Shown: piece after piece, positions 16,618 to 26,393 of the stretch
Numbering within the stretch: the first letter of the stretch is position 1
How the letters are laid out: each line of letters starts with the position of its first letter
Assembly (NCBI RefSeq): GCF_030819175.1
Contig: NZ_JAUTBJ010000002.1
Span: 2,304,001 to 2,368,000 of the forward strand
Source: Sphingomonas sp. SORGH_AS_0879
GTDB lineage: Bacteria; Pseudomonadota; Alphaproteobacteria; Sphingomonadales; Sphingomonadaceae
Reading direction: 5' to 3'
DNA length: 64,000 bases
Notes under the pieces: model-generated
What the model saw: only the letters and a program-made list of their open reading frames with translations
The model's database searches: none
What the model was told of the DNA's origin: nothing
Position numbers and translations under genes: made by a program

Positions 16618-18720
16618 TTGACCGCATTGCCCGACCAGATTCTTCCCGGCTCGCCGCACCCGCTCGGTGCCACCTTCGATGGTGAGGGCGTCAATTTCGC
16701 CGTCTTCTCGGCCAATGCCGACCGGATCGAGCTTTGCGTATTCGACCCGCAAGGCAAGCGCGAGCTGAAGCGCTATACGCTGCCCGAATGCACCGATGAG
16801 ATTTGGCATGGCTATCTGCCCGATGTCGGTCCGGGCCTGCTCTACGGCTACCGCGCCCACGGCCCTTACGAGCCGGAGGCCGGTCATCGCTTCAATCCCA
16901 ACAAGCTGTTGCTCGATCCCTATGCGCGCAAGCTGCATGGCGAGATCAAGTGGACCGACGCGCTGCACGGCTATCAGATCCGGTCCAAGAAAGAGGATCT
17001 CAGCTTCGACAAGCGTGATAGCGCCGCCGCCATGCCCAAGGCAGTGGTGGTGGACGATCACTTCGACTGGTCGCGCGACGTGAAGCCCAACACCCCCTGG
17101 TCGGAAACCGTCATCTACGAGGCCCATGTGAAGGGCCTGACCAAGCTGATGGAACTGGTTCCCCCGCGCGAGCGGGGCACCTATGCGGGACTCGGCCATC
17201 CGGCGGTCATCAAGCATCTGAAGCGGATCGGCGTCACCGCGATCGAACTCCTCCCGATCCACAGCTTCACCCAGGACCGGTTCCTTCAGGAAAAGGGGCT
17301 GCGCAATTACTGGGGCTACAACACCCTTGGTTTCTTCGCGCCCGAGCAGGCCTATTTCGCGACCGACACCCAGGATGAACTGCGCCGCGCGGTGCACAAG
17401 CTGCACAAGGCGGGGATCGAGGTGATCCTCGACGTCGTCTACAACCATACTTGCGAGGGATCGGAAAAGGGCCCGACCCTGTCCTGGCGCGGGCTGGACA
17501 ATGCCAGCTATTATAGGCTGGTCCAGGATCAGCCGCGCTATACGATCAACGACACCGGCACCGGCAACACGTTGAACCTGTCCAAGGCGCGGGTGATCCA
17601 GATGGTGGCGGACTCGCTGCGCTATTGGGCGACCAGCTTCGGCGTGGACGGTTTCCGCTTCGACCTGGGCCTGACGCTGGGGCGCGAGGCGGACGGCTTC
17701 GATCCGGGTTCGGCCTTTTTCGACGTGCTGCGGCAGGACCCGGTGCTGGGGCGGCTGAAGCTGCTGACCGAGCCTTGGGACGTGGGACCGGGCGGCTATC
17801 AGCTCGGCAATTTCCCGCCCGGCTTCTCCGAGTGGAACGACAAATATCGCGACACGGTGCGCAAATTCTGGCGAGGCGACCCCGGCCAGCGCGGCGAACT
17901 GGCAGCGCGCCTGTCGGGTTCGGGCGACCTGTTCGACCGGCGGGCGCGACGTCCCTGGGCCAGCCTCAACATGCTCGCCGCGCATGACGGTTTCACGCTC
18001 GCGGATACCGTGATGTACGAGGAACGGCATAACGAGGCGAACAAGGAAGACAATCGCGACGGCCATTCGGAAAATTACTCGCGCAACTGGGGCGCGGAAG
18101 GGCCGACCGAGGACGAGAGCATCAACGCCGCGCGCGGTCGCGTGATGCGGTCGATGATGACGACCCTCCTCGCCTCGCTGGGCACGCCGATGATCGTGGC
18201 GGGCGACGAGTTCGGCCGGACGCAGCAGGGCAACAACAACGCCTATTGCCAGGACAATGAGATCAGCTGGCTCGACTGGAAGGCCGCCGCGTCCGAAGAG
18301 GGCGAGGCGATGATCGCCTTCACCGCGCGGCTTGCCGAACTGCGCCGCCGCTATCAGGTGCTGCGTGCGCCGCAATTCCTGTACGGGCAGGATACGCCGG
18401 GCCATGGCATCAACGATATCGAATGGTGGGACGAGCGCGGCGAGCAGTTGAGCGCCGAGGATTGGGACAATCCCGAGGGTCGCGCGCTGATGATGCGCCG
18501 CGCCGCCGCGACCGAGGACGGCGCGGTGGAGGCGGTATCGCTGCTGCTCAACGCCTCGCCCGATCCGATCACCTTCACCCTGCCCGCGCCCCATGTCTCA
18601 CGCACCATCCTGATCGACAGCGCCAAGCCCGAACAGGGCGAGGTCGAGATTGAGGACAGCTATGAGGTCGAACCGCAGAGCGCGGTCCTGATCACATGGC
18701 GGGACGTGGTGTCCGCATGA
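16618..18720 (+). CDS. glgX: Glycogen debranching enzyme GlgX/TreX
   Basis: A 700-residue GH13 debranching enzyme starting at TTG (GGAG upstream). It has an N-terminal CBM48-like beta domain (GSPHPLGATFDGEGVNFAVF), then the GH13 barrel: VILDVVYNHT (region I), GFRFDLGLTLGRE (region II with nucleophile Asp), LTEPWDVG (region III with acid Glu) and AAHDGFTL (region IV). The GGYQLGNFPPGF and NRDGHSENYSRNWG stretches are typical of GlgX/TreX isoamylases, which cleave alpha-1,6 branches of glycogen. Its stop overlaps the treZ start as ATGA, making it the first enzyme of a glycogen-to-trehalose operon. Confidence 0.95.
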   Translation: MTALPDQILPGSPHPLGATFDGEGVNFAVFSANADRIELCVFDPQGKRELKRYTLPECTDEIWHGYLPDVGPGLLYGYRAHGPYEPEAGHRFNPNKLLLDPYARKLHGEIKWTDALHGYQIRSKKEDLSFDKRDSAAAMPKAVVVDDHFDWSRDVKPNTPWSETVIYEAHVKGLTKLMELVPPRERGTYAGLGHPAVIKHLKRIGVTAIELLPIHSFTQDRFLQEKGLRNYWGYNTLGFFAPEQAYFATDTQDELRRAVHKLHKAGIEVILDVVYNHTCEGSEKGPTLSWRGLDNASYYRLVQDQPRYTINDTGTGNTLNLSKARVIQMVADSLRYWATSFGVDGFRFDLGLTLGREADGFDPGSAFFDVLRQDPVLGRLKLLTEPWDVGPGGYQLGNFPPGFSEWNDKYRDTVRKFWRGDPGQRGELAARLSGSGDLFDRRARRPWASLNMLAAHDGFTLADTVMYEERHNEANKEDNRDGHSENYSRNWGAEGPTEDESINAARGRVMRSMMTTLLASLGTPMIVAGDEFGRTQQGNNNAYCQDNEISWLDWKAAASEEGEAMIAFTARLAELRRRYQVLRAPQFLYGQDTPGHGINDIEWWDERGEQLSAEDWDNPEGRALMMRRAAATEDGAVEAVSLLLNASPDPITFTLPAPHVSRTILIDSAKPEQGEVEIEDSYEVEPQSAVLITWRDVVSA

Positions 18721-20411
18721 CGCATTGGGGCCCCGAACTGCGAGACGGCGCGGATACCCGGTTCCGCCTATGGGCGCCGGATCGGGACGCGGTGACACTG
18801 GAGATCGACGGCGCGCCATCGGTGCCGATGACCCGCGACGATGAGGGCTGGTTCACCGCCGAGGCCGCCGCCGGACCGGGCAGCCGATACCGCTTCCGGC
18901 TGGACGCCGATCTGGCGGTGCCCGATCCCGCTTCACGCCTCCAGTCGGGCGGTGTCCATGGCTGGAGCGTGGTGGTGGACCCAAGCTTCGCCTGGAGCGC
19001 GACCGAATGGCGCGGGCGGCCTTGGGAAGAAACGGTGCTGGTGGAGGTTCATGCGGGCACGCTGGGCGGCTTTGCCGGTATCCGCGAGCAACTCTCCGCC
19101 ATCGCCGCGTCGGGGATCACCGCGATCGAGGTGATGCCGATCAACGCCTTCGGTGGGACCCGCAACTGGGGCTATGACGGCGTCCTGCCCTATGCCGTGG
19201 CGGAACCCTATGGCTCACCGGCGGAATTGAAGACGCTGGTCGATACCGCCCATGGCCTGGGGCTCTCCGTCTTCCTCGACGTGGTGTATAATCACTTCGG
19301 CCCGGACGGGAATTACCTGAACGCCTATGCCGGGGCCTTCTTCCATCCCGAGATCGACACCCCTTGGGGCGGCGCGGTGGCGGTGGATGCCGATCCGGTG
19401 CATCGATTCTTCGTCGACAACGCCCTGATGTGGTTGCGCGACTATCGGATCGACGGACTGCGCTTCGATGCGGTCCATGCCATCGCCAATGACGGCTTTC
19501 TCGACCGGATGGCGAGCGAGATCCGTGCCGCCCTGCCCGAACGCCATGTGCATCTCGTTCTGGAAAACGAGAAGAACGATGCCGAACGATTGGGGCCGGG
19601 CCGCTATGACGCACAATGGAACGACGATTTCCACAATGTCCTGCATGTCCTGCTGACGGGTGAAACCAGTGCCTATTATGGCGATTTCGCCGAACGCCCC
19701 GCCGAACGGCTCGCGCGCTGTTTGAAGGATGGGTTCATCTATCAGGGCGAAGGCTCGCCCAATCATGACGGCGCGCCGCGCGGCAAGCCGTCCGGCCATC
19801 TGCCGAGCACCGCCTTCGTCGCCTTTCTGCAAAATCACGATCAGGTCGGCAACCGCGCCATGGGCGAGCGGCTGATACACCTGACCGATCGAGACAGGTT
19901 GCGCGCGGCGACCGCGTTGCTGTTGCTCGGCCCGCAAATCCCCCTGTTGTTCATGGGTGAGGATGAAGGCAGCGAAAGCCCCTTCCTGTTCTTCACCGAC
20001 TTTCACGACGAGCTGGCCGATGCGGTGCGCGAAGGCCGCCGTCGTGAATTCGCCAAGTTCGATGCCTTCGCCGACGAGGAAGCGCGCAAGAATATTCCCG
20101 ATCCCAATGCCGCCGCGACCTTCGAGGCTTCGATCCCCAAGCCCGGCCCCGCCGCCGGGGAATGGCGCGCGCTGTATCGCGAATTGCTGAGCCTGCGCCG
20201 GACGCACATCGTCCCCCGCCTGAAAGGCGCGGTCGGGCTGTCGGCGGAAGTGCAGGGCGATGCGGGCGTCAAGGCGCGCTGGCGGATGGCCGATGGTGCG
20301 ACGCTGACCATCGCGATCGACCTGGGCGACGCGCCGACATTGCCCGAGGGGGAAGAAGGCAATCCGATCTATCGTGAGGGCGACCGCTTCGCCGCCTGGA
20401 TCGAGACATGA
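18717..20411 (+). CDS. treZ: Malto-oligosyltrehalose trehalohydrolase
   Basis: A 564-residue GH13 enzyme that hydrolyses the bond releasing trehalose from maltooligosyltrehalose. An N-terminal beta domain (THWGPELRDGADTRFRLWAP) precedes the barrel, with VEVHAGTLG, NAFGGTRNWGYDGV, FLDVVYNHFGPDGNY, GLRFDAVHAI (nucleophile Asp), LVLENEKND (acid Glu) and FLQNHDQVGNR (stabilising Asp). The pattern NWGYDGVLPYA followed by HFGPDGNYL is typical of TreZ. The ATG at 18717 overlaps the glgX stop, and the treZ stop overlaps the malQ start, both as ATGA, pointing to coupled translation. Confidence 0.95.
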   Translation: MTHWGPELRDGADTRFRLWAPDRDAVTLEIDGAPSVPMTRDDEGWFTAEAAAGPGSRYRFRLDADLAVPDPASRLQSGGVHGWSVVVDPSFAWSATEWRGRPWEETVLVEVHAGTLGGFAGIREQLSAIAASGITAIEVMPINAFGGTRNWGYDGVLPYAVAEPYGSPAELKTLVDTAHGLGLSVFLDVVYNHFGPDGNYLNAYAGAFFHPEIDTPWGGAVAVDADPVHRFFVDNALMWLRDYRIDGLRFDAVHAIANDGFLDRMASEIRAALPERHVHLVLENEKNDAERLGPGRYDAQWNDDFHNVLHVLLTGETSAYYGDFAERPAERLARCLKDGFIYQGEGSPNHDGAPRGKPSGHLPSTAFVAFLQNHDQVGNRAMGERLIHLTDRDRLRAATALLLLGPQIPLLFMGEDEGSESPFLFFTDFHDELADAVREGRRREFAKFDAFADEEARKNIPDPNAAATFEASIPKPGPAAGEWRALYRELLSLRRTHIVPRLKGAVGLSAEVQGDAGVKARWRMADGATLTIAIDLGDAPTLPEGEEGNPIYREGDRFAAWIET

Positions 20412-22306
20412 GCGATCTTCACGCCCGCGCCGAAGCGGCCGGACTGTCGCTGCAATGGCAGGATGCCAAGGGAAAGATGCAGACGGTATCCGACGAGGTG
20501 CTGACGGCCATTCTCGAACGGCTGGATACCGATACGGGCGAGCCGACCTTCCTGTCCGGGGATGTGGGGCGGGAACTCGCCCTGCCTCAGTGCTGGAAGG
20601 CTGGCCCTGCGCTACTGACGCTGGAGATCGGCGAAACCCTCTCAGTCACCTTGGCGGGGGACGGCGAAGACATTCGCCTGCCTGCCCAGACTCTATCGGG
20701 CTATCATCGGCTGGAGCAGGACGGGCGACAGGTCACGCTCGCCATTGCCCCGCCGCGATGCCCGGCACCGCCAGCCGGGCGCCATTGGGGCAGCGCGGTC
20801 CAGATACCGTCCTTGCGCGAAGGCGGCGGTGCTTATGGCGATTTCGCCAGCCTGGCCGAGGCAGCCTGGGCTCTCGGACAAGCCGGAGCAGCCGCACTGG
20901 CGATCAGTCCGGTCCATGCGCTTTTCCCGGCGGATGCAAGCCGCTTCAGCCCCTATGCCCCCTCAAGCCGCCTGTTCCGCAACATCTGGCTCGCCCCGGC
21001 GGGGGAGCCGGTCGTTCAGGAGGACGAGCTGATCGACTGGGCCAGCGCCGCGCCCGATCGGATGCGGGACTTGCGGCTGGCCTATGACCGGCTTTCCGAA
21101 GTCGAGCAGCAGGCGTTCGCCGACTGGCGCGAGCGGGCCGGAGAGAGGCTGGAGGCTCAGGCCCGCTATGACGCGCTCCACGCCTATTTCCACCAGCGGG
21201 ACCGCGCCGCCGGATGGCCCGATTGGCCTAGCGCCTATCATGATCCGACCGGCGACGCGGTGGCGGCTTTCGCCGCCGAGCACCAAGACGCGATCCGCTT
21301 CCATGCATTCGCACAGTGGCATGCCGACCGTGCGTTGCAGACGGCTTCGGATGCCGCGCGTGCGAGCGGCATGGCGATCGGCCTGATCGCCGACCTCGCC
21401 ATCGGCGTCGCGGGCAACGGGGCCGATGGCTGGAGCCGGCCGCAGGATCTGCTGACCGGCCTGTCGATCGGCGCACCGCCCGATCCGCTGGGCCCGAACG
21501 GACAGAATTGGGGGATCACTGCCCTCTCCCCCTTCGCGCTGCGCCGAAAGGGTTTTGCCCCCTTCATCCAGACGCTTCGTGCCGTCTTCGCCCATGCGGG
21601 CGGGGTGCGGATCGACCACGCGCTGGGGCTGTGTCGCCTGTGGGTGGTGCCTGATGGCGCCCCCGCCGATCAGGGTGCCTATCTGGCGATGCCCTTCGCC
21701 GACATGCTGCGCATCCTGAAGATCGAGGCGCACCGAGCCAATGACGGGCGCGGGGCGATCGTGATCGGGGAAGATTTAGGCACCGTACCTCCGGGCTTTC
21801 GCGATGTGATGGCGGACGCCGGGATGCTCGGGATGCGCGTCCTGCCGTTCGAGCGGGACGAGGATGGTGCCTTCACGCCGCCCGACCGCTGGGACGAACA
21901 GGCGATCGCGATGACCGCGACGCACGACATCCCGACCGTCGCGGGATGGTGGAAGGGGCGCGATCTGGAATGGCGCGCGCAAATCGCCGGGCATCCTGTC
22001 GCGACCGAGGATCGCCGGACCCGTGCCGAGGAACGGACGGCGCTTTGGCAGAGCCTCGGCAAAGGGGAACCCGAGCCGGTGGACCCCGTTCCGGTCGTAG
22101 AGGCAGCCGTGCGCGGCGTGGCTTCGACCCCCTGCCCGCTCGCCATCGTTCCGATCGAGGACCTGTTGGGACTGGACGAGCAACCCAATCTGCCCGGCAC
22201 CACGGACGAGCATCCCAACTGGCGCCGCCGCCTGCCAAGTGAACTGGCCTCCGCTCTCTGCGATCCCGCCGTCTCGCGTCGGATCGCGATCCTCAACGCC
22301 CGCTGA
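20408..22306 (+). CDS. malQ: 4-alpha-glucanotransferase (amylomaltase)
   Basis: A 632-residue GH77 enzyme that transfers maltosyl units between maltodextrins. It has an N-terminal extension domain (MSDLHARAEAAGLSLQWQD) of the E. coli MalQ type, then WGSAVQIPSLREG and YGDFASL, SPVHALFP, the catalytic region VRIDHALGLCRLWV (nucleophile Asp), IGEDLGTVP (acid Glu) and TATHDIPTVAGWW. In this operon it would rebuild longer glucans from the short products left by TreZ and GlgX. Its ATG overlaps treZ; a 29-base gap separates it from treY. Confidence 0.94.
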   Translation: MSDLHARAEAAGLSLQWQDAKGKMQTVSDEVLTAILERLDTDTGEPTFLSGDVGRELALPQCWKAGPALLTLEIGETLSVTLAGDGEDIRLPAQTLSGYHRLEQDGRQVTLAIAPPRCPAPPAGRHWGSAVQIPSLREGGGAYGDFASLAEAAWALGQAGAAALAISPVHALFPADASRFSPYAPSSRLFRNIWLAPAGEPVVQEDELIDWASAAPDRMRDLRLAYDRLSEVEQQAFADWRERAGERLEAQARYDALHAYFHQRDRAAGWPDWPSAYHDPTGDAVAAFAAEHQDAIRFHAFAQWHADRALQTASDAARASGMAIGLIADLAIGVAGNGADGWSRPQDLLTGLSIGAPPDPLGPNGQNWGITALSPFALRRKGFAPFIQTLRAVFAHAGGVRIDHALGLCRLWVVPDGAPADQGAYLAMPFADMLRILKIEAHRANDGRGAIVIGEDLGTVPPGFRDVMADAGMLGMRVLPFERDEDGAFTPPDRWDEQAIAMTATHDIPTVAGWWKGRDLEWRAQIAGHPVATEDRRTRAEERTALWQSLGKGEPEPVDPVPVVEAAVRGVASTPCPLAIVPIEDLLGLDEQPNLPGTTDEHPNWRRRLPSELASALCDPAVSRRIAILNAR

Positions 22307-22335
22307 CCGGCCTCTCGCCCAAAAGGACTGCGCCC

Positions 22336-24729
22336 ATGACCCCGCGCGCGACATACCGCTTTCAGTTTCACATGGGCTTCCCCTTTGCCGAGGCGGAGGC
22401 GCTGATCCCCTATCTCGACCGGCTGGGGATCAGTCATGTCTATGCCTCGCCGATCACCACCGCGGCGGCGGGATCGATGCATGGTTACGACGTGATCGAC
22501 CCGACCCGGATCAACCCCGAATTGGGCGGCGAAGCGGCATTCCGCAGCCTGTCCGAAGCGGCGCGTCGGCACGGGATGGGCGTCATCATCGATATCGTCC
22601 CCAACCATATGGGCGTAGCGGGCGGCGGAAATCGCTGGTGGAACGATGTGCTGGCCCATGGACAGGCCAGCCGCTATGCGCGGTTCTTCGACATCGACTG
22701 GTCGCGCAAGCTGGTCCTGCCGATCCTGGGCGAGCCGCTGACGAAGGTGATCGCGGACGGTCAGATCACCGTCGAGCGTCGTGAGGGACGTGCGGAGATC
22801 GTGGCGTATGGCGAACACCGCCTGCCCCTCTGCGACGAGGATCAGGACGCGGCGGAGACCATCGCCCTGCCGGAATTGCTCGACCGGCAGCATTACCGAC
22901 TGGCGTCATGGCGCGTATCCAATGACGAACTGAATTGGCGGCGCTTTTTCACCATCAACGATCTGGCCGGGCTGCGCGTCGAGGACGATGCGGTTTTCGA
23001 GGAAACGCATGCGCTGTATTTCCGCCTGTATGAGGAGGGGCTGATCGACGGCGTTCGGATCGACCATGTCGACGGACTGACCGATCCCTTCGGCTATTGC
23101 CGCAGACTTCGCGCGCGTTTCGATGCCATCGCCCGCGATGACGGCAACCGCGCCTATATCGTGGTGGAGAAGATCCTCGCCGCCGATGAAGCGATGGGCA
23201 GCGACTGGGGCGTCGACGGCACCAGCGGCTATGACTTCATGGAAGAGGTTGCCGCGCTTCTCCACGCTCCCGAAGGGACCCGTCCGCTGGGCGAGCTATG
23301 GGCCCAGTTGAGCGGTCGCTCGGTCGAATTCGCACCGGAGGAATTGCAGGCGCGCCAGGACCTGTTGTCCTGGCAGTTCGCGGGGCAGTTGGACCAATGT
23401 GTCGCCGCCTTTGCAAAGCTCCTCGCCTCGGTGCCCGAGCTTGAGGGTGCGATCACCACCGCGATGCTGCGGCGCGCGATCGAGCGCCTGCTTTGGGTCT
23501 TTCCCGTCTATCGCACCTATGGCCCCGACGCGCCCGAAACCGATGAACCGATCCGGGCCGAAGTGCGCCAACGGGTCGCCCGCTTCGTGCCGCCGGGGGA
23601 AGCTTTCGTGGTGGACCGGATACTGGATTGGCTTTCCGGCGAAGGACCGGGCGACGAAGTCCTTTTGAGCGAAGCGGTACGGCGCTTTCAGCAGCTGTCC
23701 GCCCCCATCGCGGCGAAGGCGGTCGAGGACACGGCCTTTTATCGCCATGCCATCCTCCTCTCGCGCAACGATGTCGGGTTCGATGCGGGCCGGTTGAGCC
23801 TGTCCGTCGCCGCATTCCATGAACGCATGGCGGGTCGGGCGGAGCGCTTTCCCCATGCCATGCTGACCACGGCGACGCACGACCACAAGCGTGGCGAGGA
23901 TGTCCGCGCACGGCTCGCGGTGCTTAGCGCGATACCGGATCGATGGCGCGAGCAGGTCAAGCAATGGGAACGACAGACCATGGCTCTATCGGAGGGCCTC
24001 GACCCGGCGGACTGGTATATGCTGATCCAGACGCTGGTCGGCGCATGGCCCGAGCCCGACGACATGGCCGACTTCGCCGAGCGCATCGCCGCCTGGCAGG
24101 AGAAGTCGCTCCGCGAGGCGAAGCTCCGTTCGTCCTGGGAAGCCCCGGACAGCGACTATGAAGCCCGATGCAACGCGCTGGCCAAGGCGCTGATCGAGGA
24201 GGACGCCGGGGCGGAATTCCGCGACGGGATGACGCGATTGCTGGCCGATATCGCACCGGCGGCGCGGGCCAATAGCCTGGTGCAGGTCGCCTTGCGCTAC
24301 ACGATGCCCGGCATTCCCGATTGCTATCAGGGCACCGAGTTCGCCGATCTGAGCCTGGTCGATCCCGACAATCGTCGTCCCGTCGACTATGCCGCACGCG
24401 AGCAGGCGCTGGAAAGTGGGGGCGTCGCCAAGCAGGCACTGATCGCCGACCTGCTTCGCCTTCGCCGGGCCGACCCCGACTTGTTCACGACCGGCTCCTA
24501 CCATCCCCTGCCGATCACCGGACATGGACGCGACCGGGCGATCGCCTTCGAGCGGCGACAGGGCGCTACCAGCCTGCTCTGCGTCTCCGGCCTGAGGCTG
24601 GCGGCCTTGATGGATGCGGATGGCCGGATCGACTGGCGCGATACGGAGGTCGCGTTGCCCGAGGGCCCCAAGCGTCTGGCGGAGCTGCTGAACGACGGGC
24701 CGGTCTGGTATCAATTGCGTCCGGCCTGA
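22336..24729 (+). CDS. treY: Malto-oligosyltrehalose synthase
   Basis: A 797-residue GH13 enzyme that isomerises the reducing-end alpha-1,4 bond of maltooligosaccharides to alpha,alpha-1,1. It opens with ATYRFQFHMGFPFAEAEALI and YLDRLGISHVYASPI, the characteristic TreY N terminus, followed by HGMGVIIDIVPNHMGV, GVRIDHVDGL (nucleophile Asp), IVVEKILA (acid Glu) and TTATHDHKRGEDVRARL (region IV). The large C-terminal part contains YTMPGIPDCYQGTE. AAAAGGA precedes the ATG. Together with TreZ it forms the TreY/TreZ route. I see no otsAB or treS in this window. Confidence 0.96.
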   Translation: MTPRATYRFQFHMGFPFAEAEALIPYLDRLGISHVYASPITTAAAGSMHGYDVIDPTRINPELGGEAAFRSLSEAARRHGMGVIIDIVPNHMGVAGGGNRWWNDVLAHGQASRYARFFDIDWSRKLVLPILGEPLTKVIADGQITVERREGRAEIVAYGEHRLPLCDEDQDAAETIALPELLDRQHYRLASWRVSNDELNWRRFFTINDLAGLRVEDDAVFEETHALYFRLYEEGLIDGVRIDHVDGLTDPFGYCRRLRARFDAIARDDGNRAYIVVEKILAADEAMGSDWGVDGTSGYDFMEEVAALLHAPEGTRPLGELWAQLSGRSVEFAPEELQARQDLLSWQFAGQLDQCVAAFAKLLASVPELEGAITTAMLRRAIERLLWVFPVYRTYGPDAPETDEPIRAEVRQRVARFVPPGEAFVVDRILDWLSGEGPGDEVLLSEAVRRFQQLSAPIAAKAVEDTAFYRHAILLSRNDVGFDAGRLSLSVAAFHERMAGRAERFPHAMLTTATHDHKRGEDVRARLAVLSAIPDRWREQVKQWERQTMALSEGLDPADWYMLIQTLVGAWPEPDDMADFAERIAAWQEKSLREAKLRSSWEAPDSDYEARCNALAKALIEEDAGAEFRDGMTRLLADIAPAARANSLVQVALRYTMPGIPDCYQGTEFADLSLVDPDNRRPVDYAAREQALESGGVAKQALIADLLRLRRADPDLFTTGSYHPLPITGHGRDRAIAFERRQGATSLLCVSGLRLAALMDADGRIDWRDTEVALPEGPKRLAELLNDGPVWYQLRPA

Positions 24730-24731
24730 CG

Positions 24732-25319
24732 ATGGACGAACTGCCCCCGGACTTCTATGCGCGCGACGTCGATCAGGTCGCGCGCGCGCTGATCGGGGTT
24801 ACACTGACGGTCGGGGGCGTCGGCGGCCCGATCGTGGAGACCGAGGCCTATGACATGGCCGACCCCGCTTCGCACAGCTTCATCGGTCGGACCGCACGCA
24901 ACGCGGCGATGTTCGGGCCGCCGGGTAGTGCCTATGTCTATCGCATCTACGGTCTTCACCACTGCCTGAACATCGTCTGTGGCACACCGGGCAGCGCCGT
25001 GCTGATCCGCGCCATCGAACCGCGTCAGGGCCTGGACGTGATGCAGACCCGGCGCGGTGCGCGGATCGCGCCCCGGCTGCTTTGCGCGGGACCGGGGCGG
25101 CTATGCGCCGCCCTGGCGATCGACCGCGATCTCGACGGCGTCTCGCTGACGTCGCCGCCTTTCCTTCTGACCCAAGCGTCCGGGCAGTCCGATATCGTCA
25201 GCGGTCCCCGCATCGGCATTTCGCAGGCCGTGGACCGGCAACGACGCTATGGCGCGAGGCATTCGCCCTGGCTCAGCCGTCCCTTTCCGAACGAAAGCGC
25301 CGCATCGCAACATAGATAA
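24732..25319 (+). CDS. DNA-3-methyladenine glycosylase (AAG/MPG family)
   Basis: A 195-residue base-excision repair glycosylase of the eukaryote-like AAG family. Visible motifs are ARALIGVTL, IVETEAYDMADPASHSF (catalytic Glu in VETEAY), the intercalating and positioning region GSAYVYRIYGLHHCLNIVC, and AGPGRLCAAL near the C terminus. It removes alkylated purines from DNA. The ATG sits two bases after the treY stop, so it is probably co-transcribed with the trehalose operon, although function gives no obvious link. Confidence 0.92.
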   Translation: MDELPPDFYARDVDQVARALIGVTLTVGGVGGPIVETEAYDMADPASHSFIGRTARNAAMFGPPGSAYVYRIYGLHHCLNIVCGTPGSAVLIRAIEPRQGLDVMQTRRGARIAPRLLCAGPGRLCAALAIDRDLDGVSLTSPPFLLTQASGQSDIVSGPRIGISQAVDRQRRYGARHSPWLSRPFPNESAASQHR

Positions 25320-25412
25320 ACGCAACTTTCGACCGCAGCGCACAAACTAATTTCCTTGCTCTTGGCCGTATTTCGACACAGCCTCCTGTCATAACAAGAA
25401 AAGGGCGAGTCG

Positions 25413-25601
25413 ATGGAGTGGATCAAGGTCCTGGCGGTTGTCGCCATGGTCTATGGCATTTGGGCGGCCTATCGTTCGCTGGGCGCTCCTGTTCGTCATG
25501 ACGGCGCTCGTTATTTCCGCCAGCCGGACGGTAGTTTCCGCCGGTGGTATGGCGGTCGGCGCTTTACCGCTTCGGAAGTGGGAATGCCCGATCAGGGCTG
25601 A
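25413..25601 (+). CDS. Small predicted membrane protein, unknown function
   Basis: A 62-residue protein with one N-terminal hydrophobic stretch (WIKVLAVVAMVYGIWAAY, about residues 3-20) followed by a short hydrophilic tail with aromatic and Arg residues (RYFRQPDGSFRRWYGGRRF). Upstream AAAAGGGCGAG can serve as a ribosome site. The single-pass anchor plus basic tail is consistent with a real gene, but I recognise no family. Confidence 0.5.
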   Translation: MEWIKVLAVVAMVYGIWAAYRSLGAPVRHDGARYFRQPDGSFRRWYGGRRFTASEVGMPDQG

Positions 25602-25644
25602 TTGTCCGCCGGTCAGCTACCGTACACATCCGCCGGGTTAGGGG

Positions 25645-26319
25645 ATGGTCTTTGCGGCCCGATCTTCGGGTCGATCGAGGACTTCGGCCTTCATGTTTGC
25701 CAATCCGGGCGTTCCCCTGCCCCTGGTCATCATCGTCATTGCCTTCGTCGCCGCCGGTATCCTGGCGCGGCGGGTGCCGATTTTGCGGGTGGCGATCAGT
25801 CTGGTCAGTTGGGTCCTGCTGGCGGGCCTGCTGTTCGTCGTGCTGCAACAGCGCGAACAATTCGATCCCTATATCCAGCGCGCGATGCAGATCCTGAACT
25901 TGCAGGATCAAAGCGTCGTCGGCGACACGGTGCGCATCCGCATGGCGCCTGACGGGCATTTCTGGGCGCGGGTGACGATCGACGGCGTCACCCGCCGGAT
26001 GCTGGTCGATAGCGGCGCGACCCTGACCGCTTTGTCGACCGACACCGCGCGTGCGGCGGGGCTCCGTCCCGCCGCGCCGGTCTTTCCGGTGGTGCTCAAC
26101 ACCGCGAATGGGATGATCCGCGCACAAACCGCACGCGTCCAGTCGCTGCGCATCGGCACGATCCGCGCCGACAATGTCCCCGTCGTCGTGTCGGCGGCAT
26201 TCGGCGAGACCGACGTGCTGGGCATGAATTTCCTGTCCCGGCTGAAGAGTTGGCGCGTCGAGGGCTCGACCCTGATCCTGGAGCCCCATCATCCCCAGCC
26301 GCCGGCGGAGCCCTCATGA
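25645..26319 (+). CDS. Retropepsin-like aspartic protease, membrane anchored
   Basis: A 224-residue protein with two N-terminal hydrophobic helices (about 25-40 and 48-66) and a C-terminal single retropepsin-like domain. MLVDSGATLTALS holds the catalytic Asp122 in the DSGA form, and the domain closes with LGMNFLSRLKSWRVEGSTLIL. This matches the TIGR02281/clan AA family of bacterial proteases that act as dimers. Asp122 lies after the second helix, so the active site would be extracytoplasmic or cytoplasmic depending on topology, which I cannot fix. An alternative ATG at 25693 would drop 16 residues that do not look like a signal. Confidence 0.8.
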   Translation: MVFAARSSGRSRTSAFMFANPGVPLPLVIIVIAFVAAGILARRVPILRVAISLVSWVLLAGLLFVVLQQREQFDPYIQRAMQILNLQDQSVVGDTVRIRMAPDGHFWARVTIDGVTRRMLVDSGATLTALSTDTARAAGLRPAAPVFPVVLNTANGMIRAQTARVQSLRIGTIRADNVPVVVSAAFGETDVLGMNFLSRLKSWRVEGSTLILEPHHPQPPAEPS

Positions 26320-26393
26320 CGGGTCGGCGGAAAGCTGATGGAGATCAACGTAATTGACGCTCCTGCCGATTGACTTGACGATGTAGCTTTTTC

